This document shows positions 1-8,300 of a DNA stretch of 64,000 nucleotides, piece after piece. The stretch spans positions 1 through 64,000 of the forward strand of contig JBAWZA010000008.1 in the NCBI GenBank assembly GCA_037143335.1, given 5' to 3'. Positions within the stretch are counted from its first letter, which is position 1; every line of letters starts with the position of its first letter. The notes beneath the pieces were generated by a model, which ran no database searches, had not been told where the DNA came from, and was given only the letters and a program-made list of their open reading frames with translations. The translations under genes were made by a program, and so were the position numbers. This DNA is from PALSA-1296 sp037143335 (GTDB lineage Bacteria; Bacteroidota; Ignavibacteria; Palsa-1295).

Positions 1-528
1 AGAGGGGGAGGCGGGGACCACGTAAGTCTCCGACGTAGTTACGCCGAGTGTCAAATCCTGCCCCGTCATTAACGGTAATCCAAGCGCCTCCGCGATAAGC
101 TGTTTGCTATCGGTTGTTTCAGTTGTGACAAATCCTCTCAGTGCGCCATCAGTACGTAAAATACGGACAAGTTTGCGAGTGTCAATGCCTTCAAGTGCAA
201 GTATATCATTGTGTTGCAGGTATTTGCTCAGACTTTCCTTCGAGCGCCAATTTGAGTATTCTTCAGCTAATTCACGAACGATGAATCCCTTAACATACGA
301 TTTCTTGCCTTCGAGATCTTCGTCATTTGTGCCGTAGTTTCCCATGAGGGGATTTGTCATGGTGACAATTTGACCCGCGAAGGAGGGGTCGGTGAGGATT
401 TCCTGATAGCCTGTTATGCTCGTTGTAAATACAACTTCGCCACCGGAACGGAGTTTATCTACCGCACCAAACGCGAAGCCGTTAAACACGGCACCATTCT
501 CTAATATTAACCGAGCACTTTTCTTCAT
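1..528 (-). CDS. carA: Carbamoyl-phosphate synthase small subunit, N-terminal part (partial)
   Basis: The first 176 codons of the glutaminase subunit of carbamoyl-phosphate synthase, which supplies ammonia from glutamine for carbamoyl phosphate in pyrimidine and arginine synthesis. The frame is open from the ATG at 528 to the window edge, so the 3' part is missing. The segment matches the N-terminal CPSase small-chain domain: an opening of the type ARLILENGAVFNG, then FTTSITGYQEILTDPSF, MTNPLMGNYG and, further on, the ALEGIDTRKLVRILR segment. The catalytic class I amidotransferase domain lies outside the window. It starts only 18 bases after the terminator of the B12 operon, so either it has its own short promoter or it depends on read-through. 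I see no TAnnTTTG element directly upstream. Confidence 0.93.
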   Translation of the reverse strand, partial: MKKSARLILENGAVFNGFAFGAVDKLRSGGEVVFTTSITGYQEILTDPSFAGQIVTMTNPLMGNYGTNDEDLEGKKSYVKGFIVRELAEEYSNWRSKESLSKYLQHNDILALEGIDTRKLVRILRTDGALRGFVTTETTDSKQLIAEALGLPLMTGQDLTLGVTTSETYVVPASPS

Positions 529-546
529 TCTGAATTTCTTCAACAC

Positions 547-572
547 AAAAAAGGCTCCTTTAGAGGAGCCTT
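547..572 (-). terminator. Rho-independent terminator of the B12 operon
   Basis: Nine-base-pair stem AAGGCTCCT / AGGAGCCTT with a 4-base loop (551-572). On the minus strand it is followed by six T residues. It sits 5 bases after the stop of the DUF6580 gene and just before carA. Confidence 0.88.
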
Positions 573-577
573 AAATC

Positions 578-1135
578 TTAATTCAACACCACGTTTCTCT
601 TGCTTTGGGGCAGATACACTTTTGCCATCTCGAACCCTCCGAACAGGATTGCAGAAAATAGCAAGTCTGAGATAATCGAATTCTTGTAAAAAGGAATTCC
701 CATAACATAACTCTGAATTAGCCCGCCGAGCGTGTGTGGGTAAAGGGTGGTATAAAATGGCCACCATGCAAAGTTCGTCACAAGGAAGAACGTGAATGAT
801 CCACCAAGAGCCACGACAATATAACGCAAATAGGAAGGCTTCTTAGAATAAACCGTCCCAATAGCGAATGCAAGTATGAACGATCCATATACAACAGCCA
901 TGTACGAAGTATCATAAAATCCAATAACTGCATCTGTGAGCAGCATTGTGATCATCGGGATGAGAAGTGCATACCGCTTGCGCGATAGATATGCCCCAGC
1001 AAATACTGCAGTAGCCGTTACAGCATTGAAGTTGTTGATATTCAACGCATGGAAGACTAATCGCGATGCGATACCCATGACCACCAATGCGATGGCAAGG
1101 AAAAATTCTGAATTTTGAGTAGTTGATTTATACAT
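578..1135 (-). CDS. DUF6580-family small integral membrane protein, possible B12 transporter component
   Basis: A 185-residue hydrophobic protein with about five or six membrane segments. The pattern NFNAVTATAVFAGAYLS, then a TDAVIGF segment, an FFLVTNFAWW segment and a closing PFYKNSIISDLLF segment matches the DUF6580 putative transport family. Size and topology resemble S components of ECF vitamin transporters. It is the last gene of an operon led by a cobalamin riboswitch, a TonB receptor and a BtuG-like lipoprotein, so a role in moving B12 or a corrinoid across the inner membrane is inferred, not shown. The frame is open up to 1390, but the ATG at 1135 follows a TAnnTTTG element closely and gives a normal N terminus, so I start there. 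Confidence 0.8.
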   Translation of the reverse strand: MYKSTTQNSEFFLAIALVVMGIASRLVFHALNINNFNAVTATAVFAGAYLSRKRYALLIPMITMLLTDAVIGFYDTSYMAVVYGSFILAFAIGTVYSKKPSYLRYIVVALGGSFTFFLVTNFAWWPFYTTLYPHTLGGLIQSYVMGIPFYKNSIISDLLFSAILFGGFEMAKVYLPQSKRNVVLN

Positions 1136-1142
1136 ATTGTTA

Positions 1143-1150
1143 CAAAAATA
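1143..1150 (-). promoter_or_regulatory. TAnnTTTG promoter element ahead of the DUF6580 gene
   Basis: TATTTTTG on the minus strand inside the context TTTCGTATTTTTGTA, the same extended context as the promoters at 4440 and 24924. The last G is only 7 bases from the ATG at 1135, so a transcript from here would be leaderless or nearly so. No clear TTG at -33. Confidence 0.5.
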
Positions 1151-1163
1151 CGAAATGATTGAG

Positions 1164-2174
1164 TTATTTTCTGTAAATGGCAAAATGTCCGGGCAACAAG
1201 CCTCCGCCAAATGTTTTCTTAACGGCACCTGTGGTGGCATCAACGATGTCAACATTCCCCGGTGCTGTGTATGAGCCTTTGCCGAGAATAAGTTGATCAT
1301 TGAACGGGTCATAAATTCCCTTATAGTAGACTGAATCGTTGAACTTAAAGAGCGTGTGGGAATCAAGGTTGAGATATCCGAGGCGGTCACCGAAGGTTAA
1401 AAATGCTTTCGTCCCAGTCAAAATCATCTGGTTCGCAAAATCCGTCGAAGCGATTGTTACGGAATCTGTTTTCTTATAGGTTGTTGGGTCAACCCAAAAA
1501 ATCTTCGAAGCTGTTTTTGCAACGGAGGCATCACCATAGATCAAGACCAGTAGAGAGTTTCTGGCTGTATCAATGCAAATTTGTGCCGGGTAATCTCCCA
1601 TGTAGGTTTTGCCGAGAACAGCCCAGGTAGCTACGTCGAGTACCTCAAGCATATTTGCATTCGTGAGCAGGTAGGCTTTGCCTTTGAAAATTGAAAGGTA
1701 CGCAAGACTTGTGTCAATCGGAATCGAGAAAAAAGAATTGTTCTGCGGATTGAAGACTCCAACGTTCTTCGAAGTCAGTTCCGAAACCCATATTTCCGTT
1801 TCTGATACCTTCGCCATATTATATGGCGTGCTTCCATTCGGAAAATTTATTGCGAAACGATCATTTGTAGAGTCGGGGTTGACCGAGAGAATTTTGTTCG
1901 AATTCTCAAGCAAGACGTACAACCGATTCCCGATGATCTGGATATCGTTTCCAACATCGCCGAGTGGTGAGATGATACTTTTTTGCAGCACATCTTTCTT
2001 TAATGAATAGCCATCCAGCTCGGCATTGTTGTTGCCGAATAATCCTTCCGAAAGAACAAAAAGTGTGCTATCGGTGAATGTAGCATTTAACTGGCGTGGG
2101 GCGGTTACCTTCTCGCAAGAACTAAGTCCGAGTGCGAAGATGATCGTCAATAGTAGTACAGTATTTCTTAACAT
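1164..2174 (-). CDS. BtuG-like surface beta-propeller lipoprotein (YncE/DUF5074 type)
   Basis: A 336-residue lipoprotein with signal peptide and lipobox (LSSC, Cys20). The body is a series of blade-like repeats of about 40 residues, such as the DVGNDIQIIGNRLYVLLEN and PYNMAKVSETEIWVSEL segments, typical of YncE-type propellers. Propeller lipoproteins encoded beside the B12 receptor in Bacteroidota (BtuG) capture cobalamin at the cell surface and hand it to BtuB. Its place 12 bases downstream of a TonB receptor under a cobalamin riboswitch supports the same role. Family assignment is firm. The exact ligand is inferred from context. Confidence 0.82.
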   Translation of the reverse strand: MLRNTVLLLTIIFALGLSSCEKVTAPRQLNATFTDSTLFVLSEGLFGNNNAELDGYSLKKDVLQKSIISPLGDVGNDIQIIGNRLYVLLENSNKILSVNPDSTNDRFAINFPNGSTPYNMAKVSETEIWVSELTSKNVGVFNPQNNSFFSIPIDTSLAYLSIFKGKAYLLTNANMLEVLDVATWAVLGKTYMGDYPAQICIDTARNSLLVLIYGDASVAKTASKIFWVDPTTYKKTDSVTIASTDFANQMILTGTKAFLTFGDRLGYLNLDSHTLFKFNDSVYYKGIYDPFNDQLILGKGSYTAPGNVDIVDATTGAVKKTFGGGLLPGHFAIYRK

Positions 2175-2186
2175 GTTCTGTATGAA

Positions 2187-4163
2187 TTAGTGGAAATGAA
2201 AATCGAGTGAAAATCTGAAGCTTCGCCCAGGAAGTGGATAATTTTCTACTTCGTTGTAACTGATATTACCGAGATTCAGGATAGAAAAGCGTGAAATAAA
2301 ATCCCCAAAGCTTCCAAGCATGATGGGGATTGAAGTAAATGTAAAATCAATCAGCATTACAGGAGGCAATCTGCCCGTTTCGAGATTATAAAAATCCGTA
2401 AATCGATGGCCTCGGTAGTTCACATGCAAACTCAAGCCGCCGATTGATTCCTTCCTGATCGAAGCTAAGAATGATGAGTGCATCGGAGTAGAATAGGGAA
2501 GAGCTTTGCCAAAATAAATTGGACTGTAATTTGTTGTCGAATCGAGGCTGAGTCCTTCGACAATCTGGAATTCGTAGTCACTTGTGCGATACTTTGCATC
2601 ACAAATAAATTCTAACCCTTCGGTTATGCTCGAACTCACCTGTACCGGGATCGAATAACCATTACTTCCTTGTACCCAAATAATCTGGCCACTAAAATTA
2701 TTCTGGAATGCAGTCGCCTTTAGTGACACAGTTAATGTGCTTAGCAACTCAAATGGAATTATCGCTGTGACTTCGTATGCAATCCCTTTTTCTGGATTGA
2801 GATTCGGATTTCCGCCTACGCGCCAGTACAGTTCGTTAAATGTCGGCGCATGAAAGAGGCGACTATATGACGCTTGTACCAAGAATCTACTCTGCGGTTC
2901 TTGATAACGGAGTGACAACGTAGGCAACACCTGTGGCTTGTTGATAAATGATTGTAAGTCTGTGCGGAGCGAAGCGGTCAGGTCGAAGTTGTCGAGAAAT
3001 AGTGTTCGTGATGTAATATAGGCTGAGTATGACTCACGATGAATTGATGAATCGCCATTCGGAAATGAATTCTGAGTGCTGGCGAGTGTATTTTTGGTGT
3101 AGTCAAGACCAGTATAAATTCCTTCAACTTCAGAAAGAGTCGTTAATGCTTTCCATGCAAAAGAAAAGATTCTATTTTCATATCGGTCTGCTACATGGAA
3201 ATTTGGGATTGTATAAGTCTCGTACTGTGAGCTGTAACCAGCGGAAATCGTCTGTGTGTAATTATTTAGCGGGTGATTATCGAGTGAGAGTGCGATCAGG
3301 AAATTTTCATCGTACTGTCGTGCGCTCAAATCACTTGCACCTGCGTCATCAGTGGTGACTGCTCCCGGAGCGCCTCGTTCTGATCGAGTATAAAACGAGA
3401 ATGCGCTGAGTGACAAATTCTCGTTCACTGTCCATCCCGTCGCGAGATGCGAGTTTAGAAGATGTGCATCGTTATTTTCTCTGAGAATAGTATGCCCAGT
3501 TGATTGCTGCAAAAAAGGATAGCTACCGTTTGAATATGAAGATGTTATTCCTCCGGAGATGGCAAGCGAATCTCCAAGTCGCAGCGAGCCATCAACTGAG
3601 CCACGATTCTCAAGGAATGAAGAGAGAGCATCGAAGCTCGTTGTTGTTCCACCAATAGAAAGTGAATTCTCGAATTCTGGTGTAGTATTCAAAATCAACC
3701 CGACAGATGCAACGTCACCCCCGATAAGAATTGCATTTGATGCATCAACGATTCCGATAGAGCTAACTGATTGCATGTCGAGCAGTGCAAGGTCAGTCAA
3801 GCTTTTTTGTTGATCGGTGATTTTTAGCCCCTGCCAGTAAATGCTTGTGTACTCCGACGGTAAGCCCCGAAACGATAGAAGAGAAATTCCACCAAGCGAA
3901 CCGTAGTTGCGAACATCAATAGACGGGTGCATAACAGGCAATGCCTCGGAAAGTCGAATCGCCCCAGTTCGTTCGCGAAGCTGAGCCGCAGAGGCAATCG
4001 CTACATCATTGGGATGTATAATCTCTGTGGATGAGAGTTCGGAAGTAATCGTGATAGTGGGGGCCGAGACCTGACGTACGCTATCGCCCTTCGGTTGTGC
4101 AAGTGAGACACCTGTGACCAGGAGTAGGAAAGAATAACAAAAATATACACGTCTTACAAACAA
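2187..4163 (-). CDS. TonB-dependent outer-membrane receptor, cobalamin (BtuB-like)
   Basis: About 658 residues: a signal peptide ending near SLAQ, a plug domain around residues 50-165 (RLSEALPVMHPSIDVRNYGS, then LLSFRGLPSEYTSIYWQG) and a C-terminal beta barrel ending in alternating aromatic residues (RSFRFSLDFHFH). It would import cobalamin or related corrinoids with energy from TonB-ExbBD. The riboswitch 110 bases upstream supports the substrate. No ATG is available near the signal peptide. Two TTG codons lie at 4166 and 4163, and I prefer 4163 because GGAG at 4169-4172 is then spaced by 5 bases. That ribosome site is inside a hairpin (see 4169-4231). Confidence 0.88.
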   Translation of the reverse strand: MFVRRVYFCYSFLLLVTGVSLAQPKGDSVRQVSAPTITITSELSSTEIIHPNDVAIASAAQLRERTGAIRLSEALPVMHPSIDVRNYGSLGGISLLSFRGLPSEYTSIYWQGLKITDQQKSLTDLALLDMQSVSSIGIVDASNAILIGGDVASVGLILNTTPEFENSLSIGGTTTSFDALSSFLENRGSVDGSLRLGDSLAISGGITSSYSNGSYPFLQQSTGHTILRENNDAHLLNSHLATGWTVNENLSLSAFSFYTRSERGAPGAVTTDDAGASDLSARQYDENFLIALSLDNHPLNNYTQTISAGYSSQYETYTIPNFHVADRYENRIFSFAWKALTTLSEVEGIYTGLDYTKNTLASTQNSFPNGDSSIHRESYSAYITSRTLFLDNFDLTASLRTDLQSFINKPQVLPTLSLRYQEPQSRFLVQASYSRLFHAPTFNELYWRVGGNPNLNPEKGIAYEVTAIIPFELLSTLTVSLKATAFQNNFSGQIIWVQGSNGYSIPVQVSSSITEGLEFICDAKYRTSDYEFQIVEGLSLDSTTNYSPIYFGKALPYSTPMHSSFLASIRKESIGGLSLHVNYRGHRFTDFYNLETGRLPPVMLIDFTFTSIPIMLGSFGDFISRFSILNLGNISYNEVENYPLPGRSFRFSLDFHFH

Positions 4164-4168
4164 CAAAA

Positions 4169-4231
4169 CTCCACTGTCTTATTTTTTAAAGACAAAGGAG
4201 CCAAATGCAATTCGTTCTGGAAACGAATCGC
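4169..4231 (-). promoter_or_regulatory. Riboswitch expression platform: ribosome-site-sequestering hairpin
   Basis: Two inverted repeats lie between the B12 aptamer and the receptor start. The 3' one (4169-4200) pairs CTCC (4197-4200) with the only ribosome binding site GGAG (4169-4172) and GTCTT (4189-4193) with AAGAC (4176-4180), across a 3x3 internal loop and an A-rich 8-base loop. The 5' one (4207-4231) is a 10-bp stem with a 5-base loop. The arrangement fits translational shut-off, the usual mode of cobalamin riboswitches in Bacteroidota. Which state B12 favours is inferred. Confidence 0.6.
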
Positions 4232-4276
4232 AAAAAAGTCCTCTGCCTCTTACCTCGAAGGCATGTTGGAAATTAA

Positions 4277-4416
4277 CGGCAATGGCAGGTCTCCTGGCTT
4301 CTCATTCCTTCTCGACGCGAAACGTCAGTGGTTTTTTCTACGAGTTACAGTTGCGGGACAGCTTCCGAATCTAACGGAATTCCCTTTTCATCCGCTTGTG
4401 GCGGACACCATTTCCG
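4277..4416 (-). ncRNA. Cobalamin (AdoCbl-class) riboswitch aptamer
   Basis: On the minus strand the hallmarks appear in order. The P1 5' strand is CGGAAATGG (4408-4416), followed by a GGTGTCC segment and the AAAAGGGAA segment. Then come CCCGCAACTGTAA and an ACCACTG segment, and finally the B12 box AAGCCAGGAGACCTGCC (4286-4302). The P1 3' strand is CCATTGCCG (4277-4285), which pairs with the 5' strand with a single A-G mismatch. The length of 140 bases is typical. It controls the receptor, BtuG-like and DUF6580 genes. Confidence 0.96.
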
Positions 4417-4439
4417 AATGTGAATGAACTAAATCTCTA

Positions 4440-4468
4440 CAAAGATACGAAAAAAAACTTCCTCCCAA
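4440..4468 (-). promoter_or_regulatory. Promoter of the B12 riboswitch operon
   Basis: Bacteroidota-type promoter on the minus strand: TTG (4466-4468), 18-base spacer, TATCTTTG (4440-4447), within the extended context CGTATCTTTGTA. Transcription would begin near 4437, about 20 bases ahead of the riboswitch P1 stem. The TTG is 2 bases after the stop codon of the M48 protease gene. Confidence 0.7.
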
Positions 4469-4470
4469 TC

Positions 4471-5274
4471 TTATGGAAGCATAGAGCGGTATCTCTGGTA
4501 CTGAGCGGTATTTAATTGCGCTTCGGTAGGCTCAGCTAATCCTGCCTTCTTTGCCTTTGCTTTTATAGCATCCAACCGTTCTTGTGACGGTGGATGTGTT
4601 GCATAAAGCTTGGTGAGGAAATCAGGTTGCTTTGAACCGTTGCCAAGTGTCTTGATCTCAAAATAATTTATCGCCGCTGGGTACCACGGTCTGCCTGGAA
4701 TAGTCATCAAATCATCAAAAGAGGTTGCATCGGCTTCGGTCTCATCATCGCGGCTGAATTTGAGCATAGATAAATTTCCCGCAAGGCTTGTAGCTATCTG
4801 GACGGCGAGACCATTATTTGCACCTAATGCAAGCGCTGTTACTGCTTGTACGCCGTACTCCTTTGTCATTTGTTGAGTTGAGTGACGATGGTCGGCATGT
4901 GTGACTTCATGCGCAAGTACACCTGCGAGAGTTGCTTCGTTATCAACGAATTTCATCAAACCGGTATAGACATAAATCGGACCACCAGGTATGGTGAAAG
5001 CGTTTACGGTTTTGTCATCGTGGATAACAGTTACGTTGTAGTGAAAGTCTTTATTTTTTACATTCGGAGATTGCACGATTTTATCAACGATCCCTTGCAC
5101 ATATTGTCGAACCGTTTGATTATTCAGCACAGGGTAGTGCGCGGGATCCTTCGCAATTTCTGCTTGCACTTGTTGTCCGAGTTGAATATCTTGCTGCTTC
5201 GTGAAGAGATTAACTCCGCCGGAGCAGGAGGTAAGGGTGAAACAAGTCAGGGTGGCGATGATTGCTTTTAACAT
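4471..5274 (-). CDS. M48-family zinc metalloprotease lipoprotein
   Basis: A 267-residue lipoprotein with lipobox LTSC (Cys17) and a peptidase M48 core: HEVTH at residues 122-126, preceded by the AFTIPGGPIYVYTGL segment and followed by the third zinc ligand in DDETEADATSFD. Such BepA/YfgC- or LoiP-like proteins cleave misfolded envelope proteins in the periplasm or at the membrane. The frame is open further upstream, but the ATG at 5274 gives the correct signal peptide. It lies 79 bases downstream of the PorU-like gene on the same strand, with no terminator between, so the two are probably co-transcribed. Confidence 0.9.
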   Translation of the reverse strand: MLKAIIATLTCFTLTSCSGGVNLFTKQQDIQLGQQVQAEIAKDPAHYPVLNNQTVRQYVQGIVDKIVQSPNVKNKDFHYNVTVIHDDKTVNAFTIPGGPIYVYTGLMKFVDNEATLAGVLAHEVTHADHRHSTQQMTKEYGVQAVTALALGANNGLAVQIATSLAGNLSMLKFSRDDETEADATSFDDLMTIPGRPWYPAAINYFEIKTLGNGSKQPDFLTKLYATHPPSQERLDAIKAKAKKAGLAEPTEAQLNTAQYQRYRSMLP

Positions 5275-5353
5275 TTTCGTATTGAGTCTCGTGATTTTTA
5301 AGTCTGCCACTAAACATGCTGCTGCTGGATGCGATTCCGTAGAATCAGAATTA

Positions 5354-8300
5354 TTATCGTGAACGAACGATGCGTTCTGTCGCTGCGTCCGTGGAAGGAG
5401 AAGCATCATCATTCGTGCCATTGAGTACCACTCGGTATAGATATGTGCCATTCGCAACATCATTGCCCATCTGATCTTTGCCATCCCACTCGATAGCATT
5501 CAAGCCTACGTGCTGTTTAGTAGGAATTAATGCTAGTGTTCGGACTATTCTTCCAGAGATTGCGTACACGATGACTTTCACATCAGCAGGTGAATTTGAT
5601 TTGAGAATGAACGTAAACCATGTAGTTGTTTTGAATGGATTCGGATAATTCATGACGTGCTCCAATCCATTCACTTGTGAAATAACAAATTCCTGAGATA
5701 CAGTATCGGTGCGATTTCCATTTGCATCATTCGCCATTGCAGTGAAGGAGTATCTGCCTTGCTTGAGAGGTTTATTCGGCGTAATGTCTAAGGTGCCTTG
5801 TAGGAGTCCGCTTGAAAGTACACGGAAAGATATTTGAAAACTATCACTACGGCTACTACCAGAAAAGGGAAGTGGTGACGCTTGACCGAAGAGTGGTTGC
5901 AAGATTCCTTTGATAGAAGATGAATCGGTGAGCCGAAGAGTTGATTGAGTGAGTAATCGAATTTCCGTCGTAACTTTTGATGATACATAGTCACCGCTAT
6001 TAATGCGTCGTCCGTCGAAGAGTAATTCGAGCCGAGGTTTTGTGGAATCGCGAACGACGGTATAATTCGCGTTGGCAGAATTATTGAATGTCAGTTGTTC
6101 ATTCATCACTCCGCCTGGATTGACAACAACTGTAAGCCCAACATCTCCGCCAAAACCTGTTGTTTGAATTTCGTGGGTGAAGCTTACACTCGAATGGCCA
6201 AAGAATGACTTGATCGTATCATTTGCAAGGATTACATTCGAACCGTGATAGTGCTGAATGATTTGAACAGGAACATTCGTTGCATCAGTACACGTTACAT
6301 TTTCAATTTGGTACTTTGCAACTACAGGATTTCCTTCAACTTGCACACGAGGGCCGAGCGAGATAGCGCTGTCATGGATATAAAATTCTGGTGCTGGATC
6401 ATACTCTAATTCCACTGAGCGAAGTTTCGGACTAAGCGAGGACGAGGTTGATCGAACAAAGTGCATTTGAACGAAGACCTTATCCCAGAATGTAGCAGGG
6501 AAGTTTGTTCCCGAGAGGTCAATGCTTGTGAGTGCTGCCGCATCTCCTGAAGCTATTCGTTCAATAACGCCATTGCTTTTGCGAATCCCTAGTACCGAAA
6601 ACTCGATGTTCGAACCTGAATTAATATTCTCCGCAATCCATCGGAGTTTGCCGTAGGATGTTGCGATTGCCGTGGAAGCGGTCTGTGCAAATCCTTCGGT
6701 GCCATTGACGACTACAGTATCAAGTAGAGAAACTCCTCCAGTTTGATCTCCACTAAATTTTTCTTTTGCCTTACCAGGAGGTAATCCTTTTTTACCGATG
6801 AGAGCATAGGTCCCAAACGTACCGAGTCCGTCCATTCCTGATAGCGAACCCAATGATTGCAATGCGGATTTAACTTTAGGATTGAATGTAAAACCAGGAA
6901 TGATAGGTGCAAAGTTTGTAAAAATCACGACTCGTCTCCCGTCAGGCAGACCGTTGATTTTCCGACTAAGCGAATCTGCAAGAACTTGGCCAACCGAATC
7001 ATTATCTGACTTAACAAACTCCGTTGTATCTAAAACACTACTTGAGTCCGCTGTCATTTGGAGCATCACGAATGCAATGAAGTTTCCTCCCGGATACGTC
7101 GTCGTATAAGGCGCTTTGCCATTGAGAAGAAATTGTCCAATAGGTAGTTTTGCAACGACATTGGTGTCATTCAATCCGCGAGCCTCGATGTCGTATTCAA
7201 CGGTGTCCTTTGTAGGTATGATCAGAGCGCCATCAGCAGGATCAATCTGAAGTCCTGAAGTGACCGTACCTTGTAACTGGTCTGCCGAGGTGTATGAGAA
7301 TTCTGGATTGGCAGAGTTCGGCTTGTTTGATTCTATTGATACACTTTGATACTGCCACGAAGAAGTCACGCCGCCTGGTAACATTGCACGGCTTCGCCAC
7401 CACAATACTTTCGAGAATGGATTCGGTAATTCCGCCCTCGAAAAAGAGTGCTGAAAAAATAATCCAGTCCCACTCAACCCTCCGAAGTGCTTGGGCGAAA
7501 TGAAGGCACGTGATGTGTCAAAGTCAATCTCAAGGGATACCGGTTGTGAGTTATGATTTGGTAGCAGTGTGATCACATGCAAAGAATCCGCGGTGATATC
7601 ACAAAAGAATTTACTTCCTTCCGGCGGAAAAAATGGCGAGCCAGAATTACCATTTACAATGAAGGAGATTTTAACAGAGTTATCGGTCTCATTACTTTCA
7701 GCAAATTGGTTATCGTAGTCCACGTCGACCTGAATGGTATTATTCCCGACAGCAAATGAGTCGAGTGAAAGAATAACCCCTGATGAAGCAAGTTGTGTAA
7801 GAGAATTGATTGAATCAAAAAACAGGAGAGTTCGCCCTGTTGGTTGGTTATTCGTTATCCGTATGCGAACTGGTTTGTTTATTGCGTAACCAAAATTGCG
7901 TACAACGTATCGAATTTGGATCGTTGAATCAGTGACGGAAAATACAGATCTATTCACACTATCTCTGTGTATGAGTTGAATATCGGCATTTGTAATATTC
8001 AATTCTGGTTGTGGACGAAAATCGAGTCCGAGTGCCGCGTCGCCGAGAATAGAGTATTCATAGATGGAGTTATGGCTCCCAAAACCTCCGCTCAGTGGTG
8101 GCTCCAACACTGAGGTTATGAACTTCGCTGTCGTCATGATGATCGGCATGTTCAGTTTGTGCGGACCTGCTGAGGGACTCCAAGCGAGTATGGAATCGCC
8201 GCGCATGAAATTAAAAATATGCGCTGACATACTGAAATCATAATTCTGTTCACCGAAACCGGTCGTACCTAAAGCGAGAATCGCGCCAGCATTCGGAACA

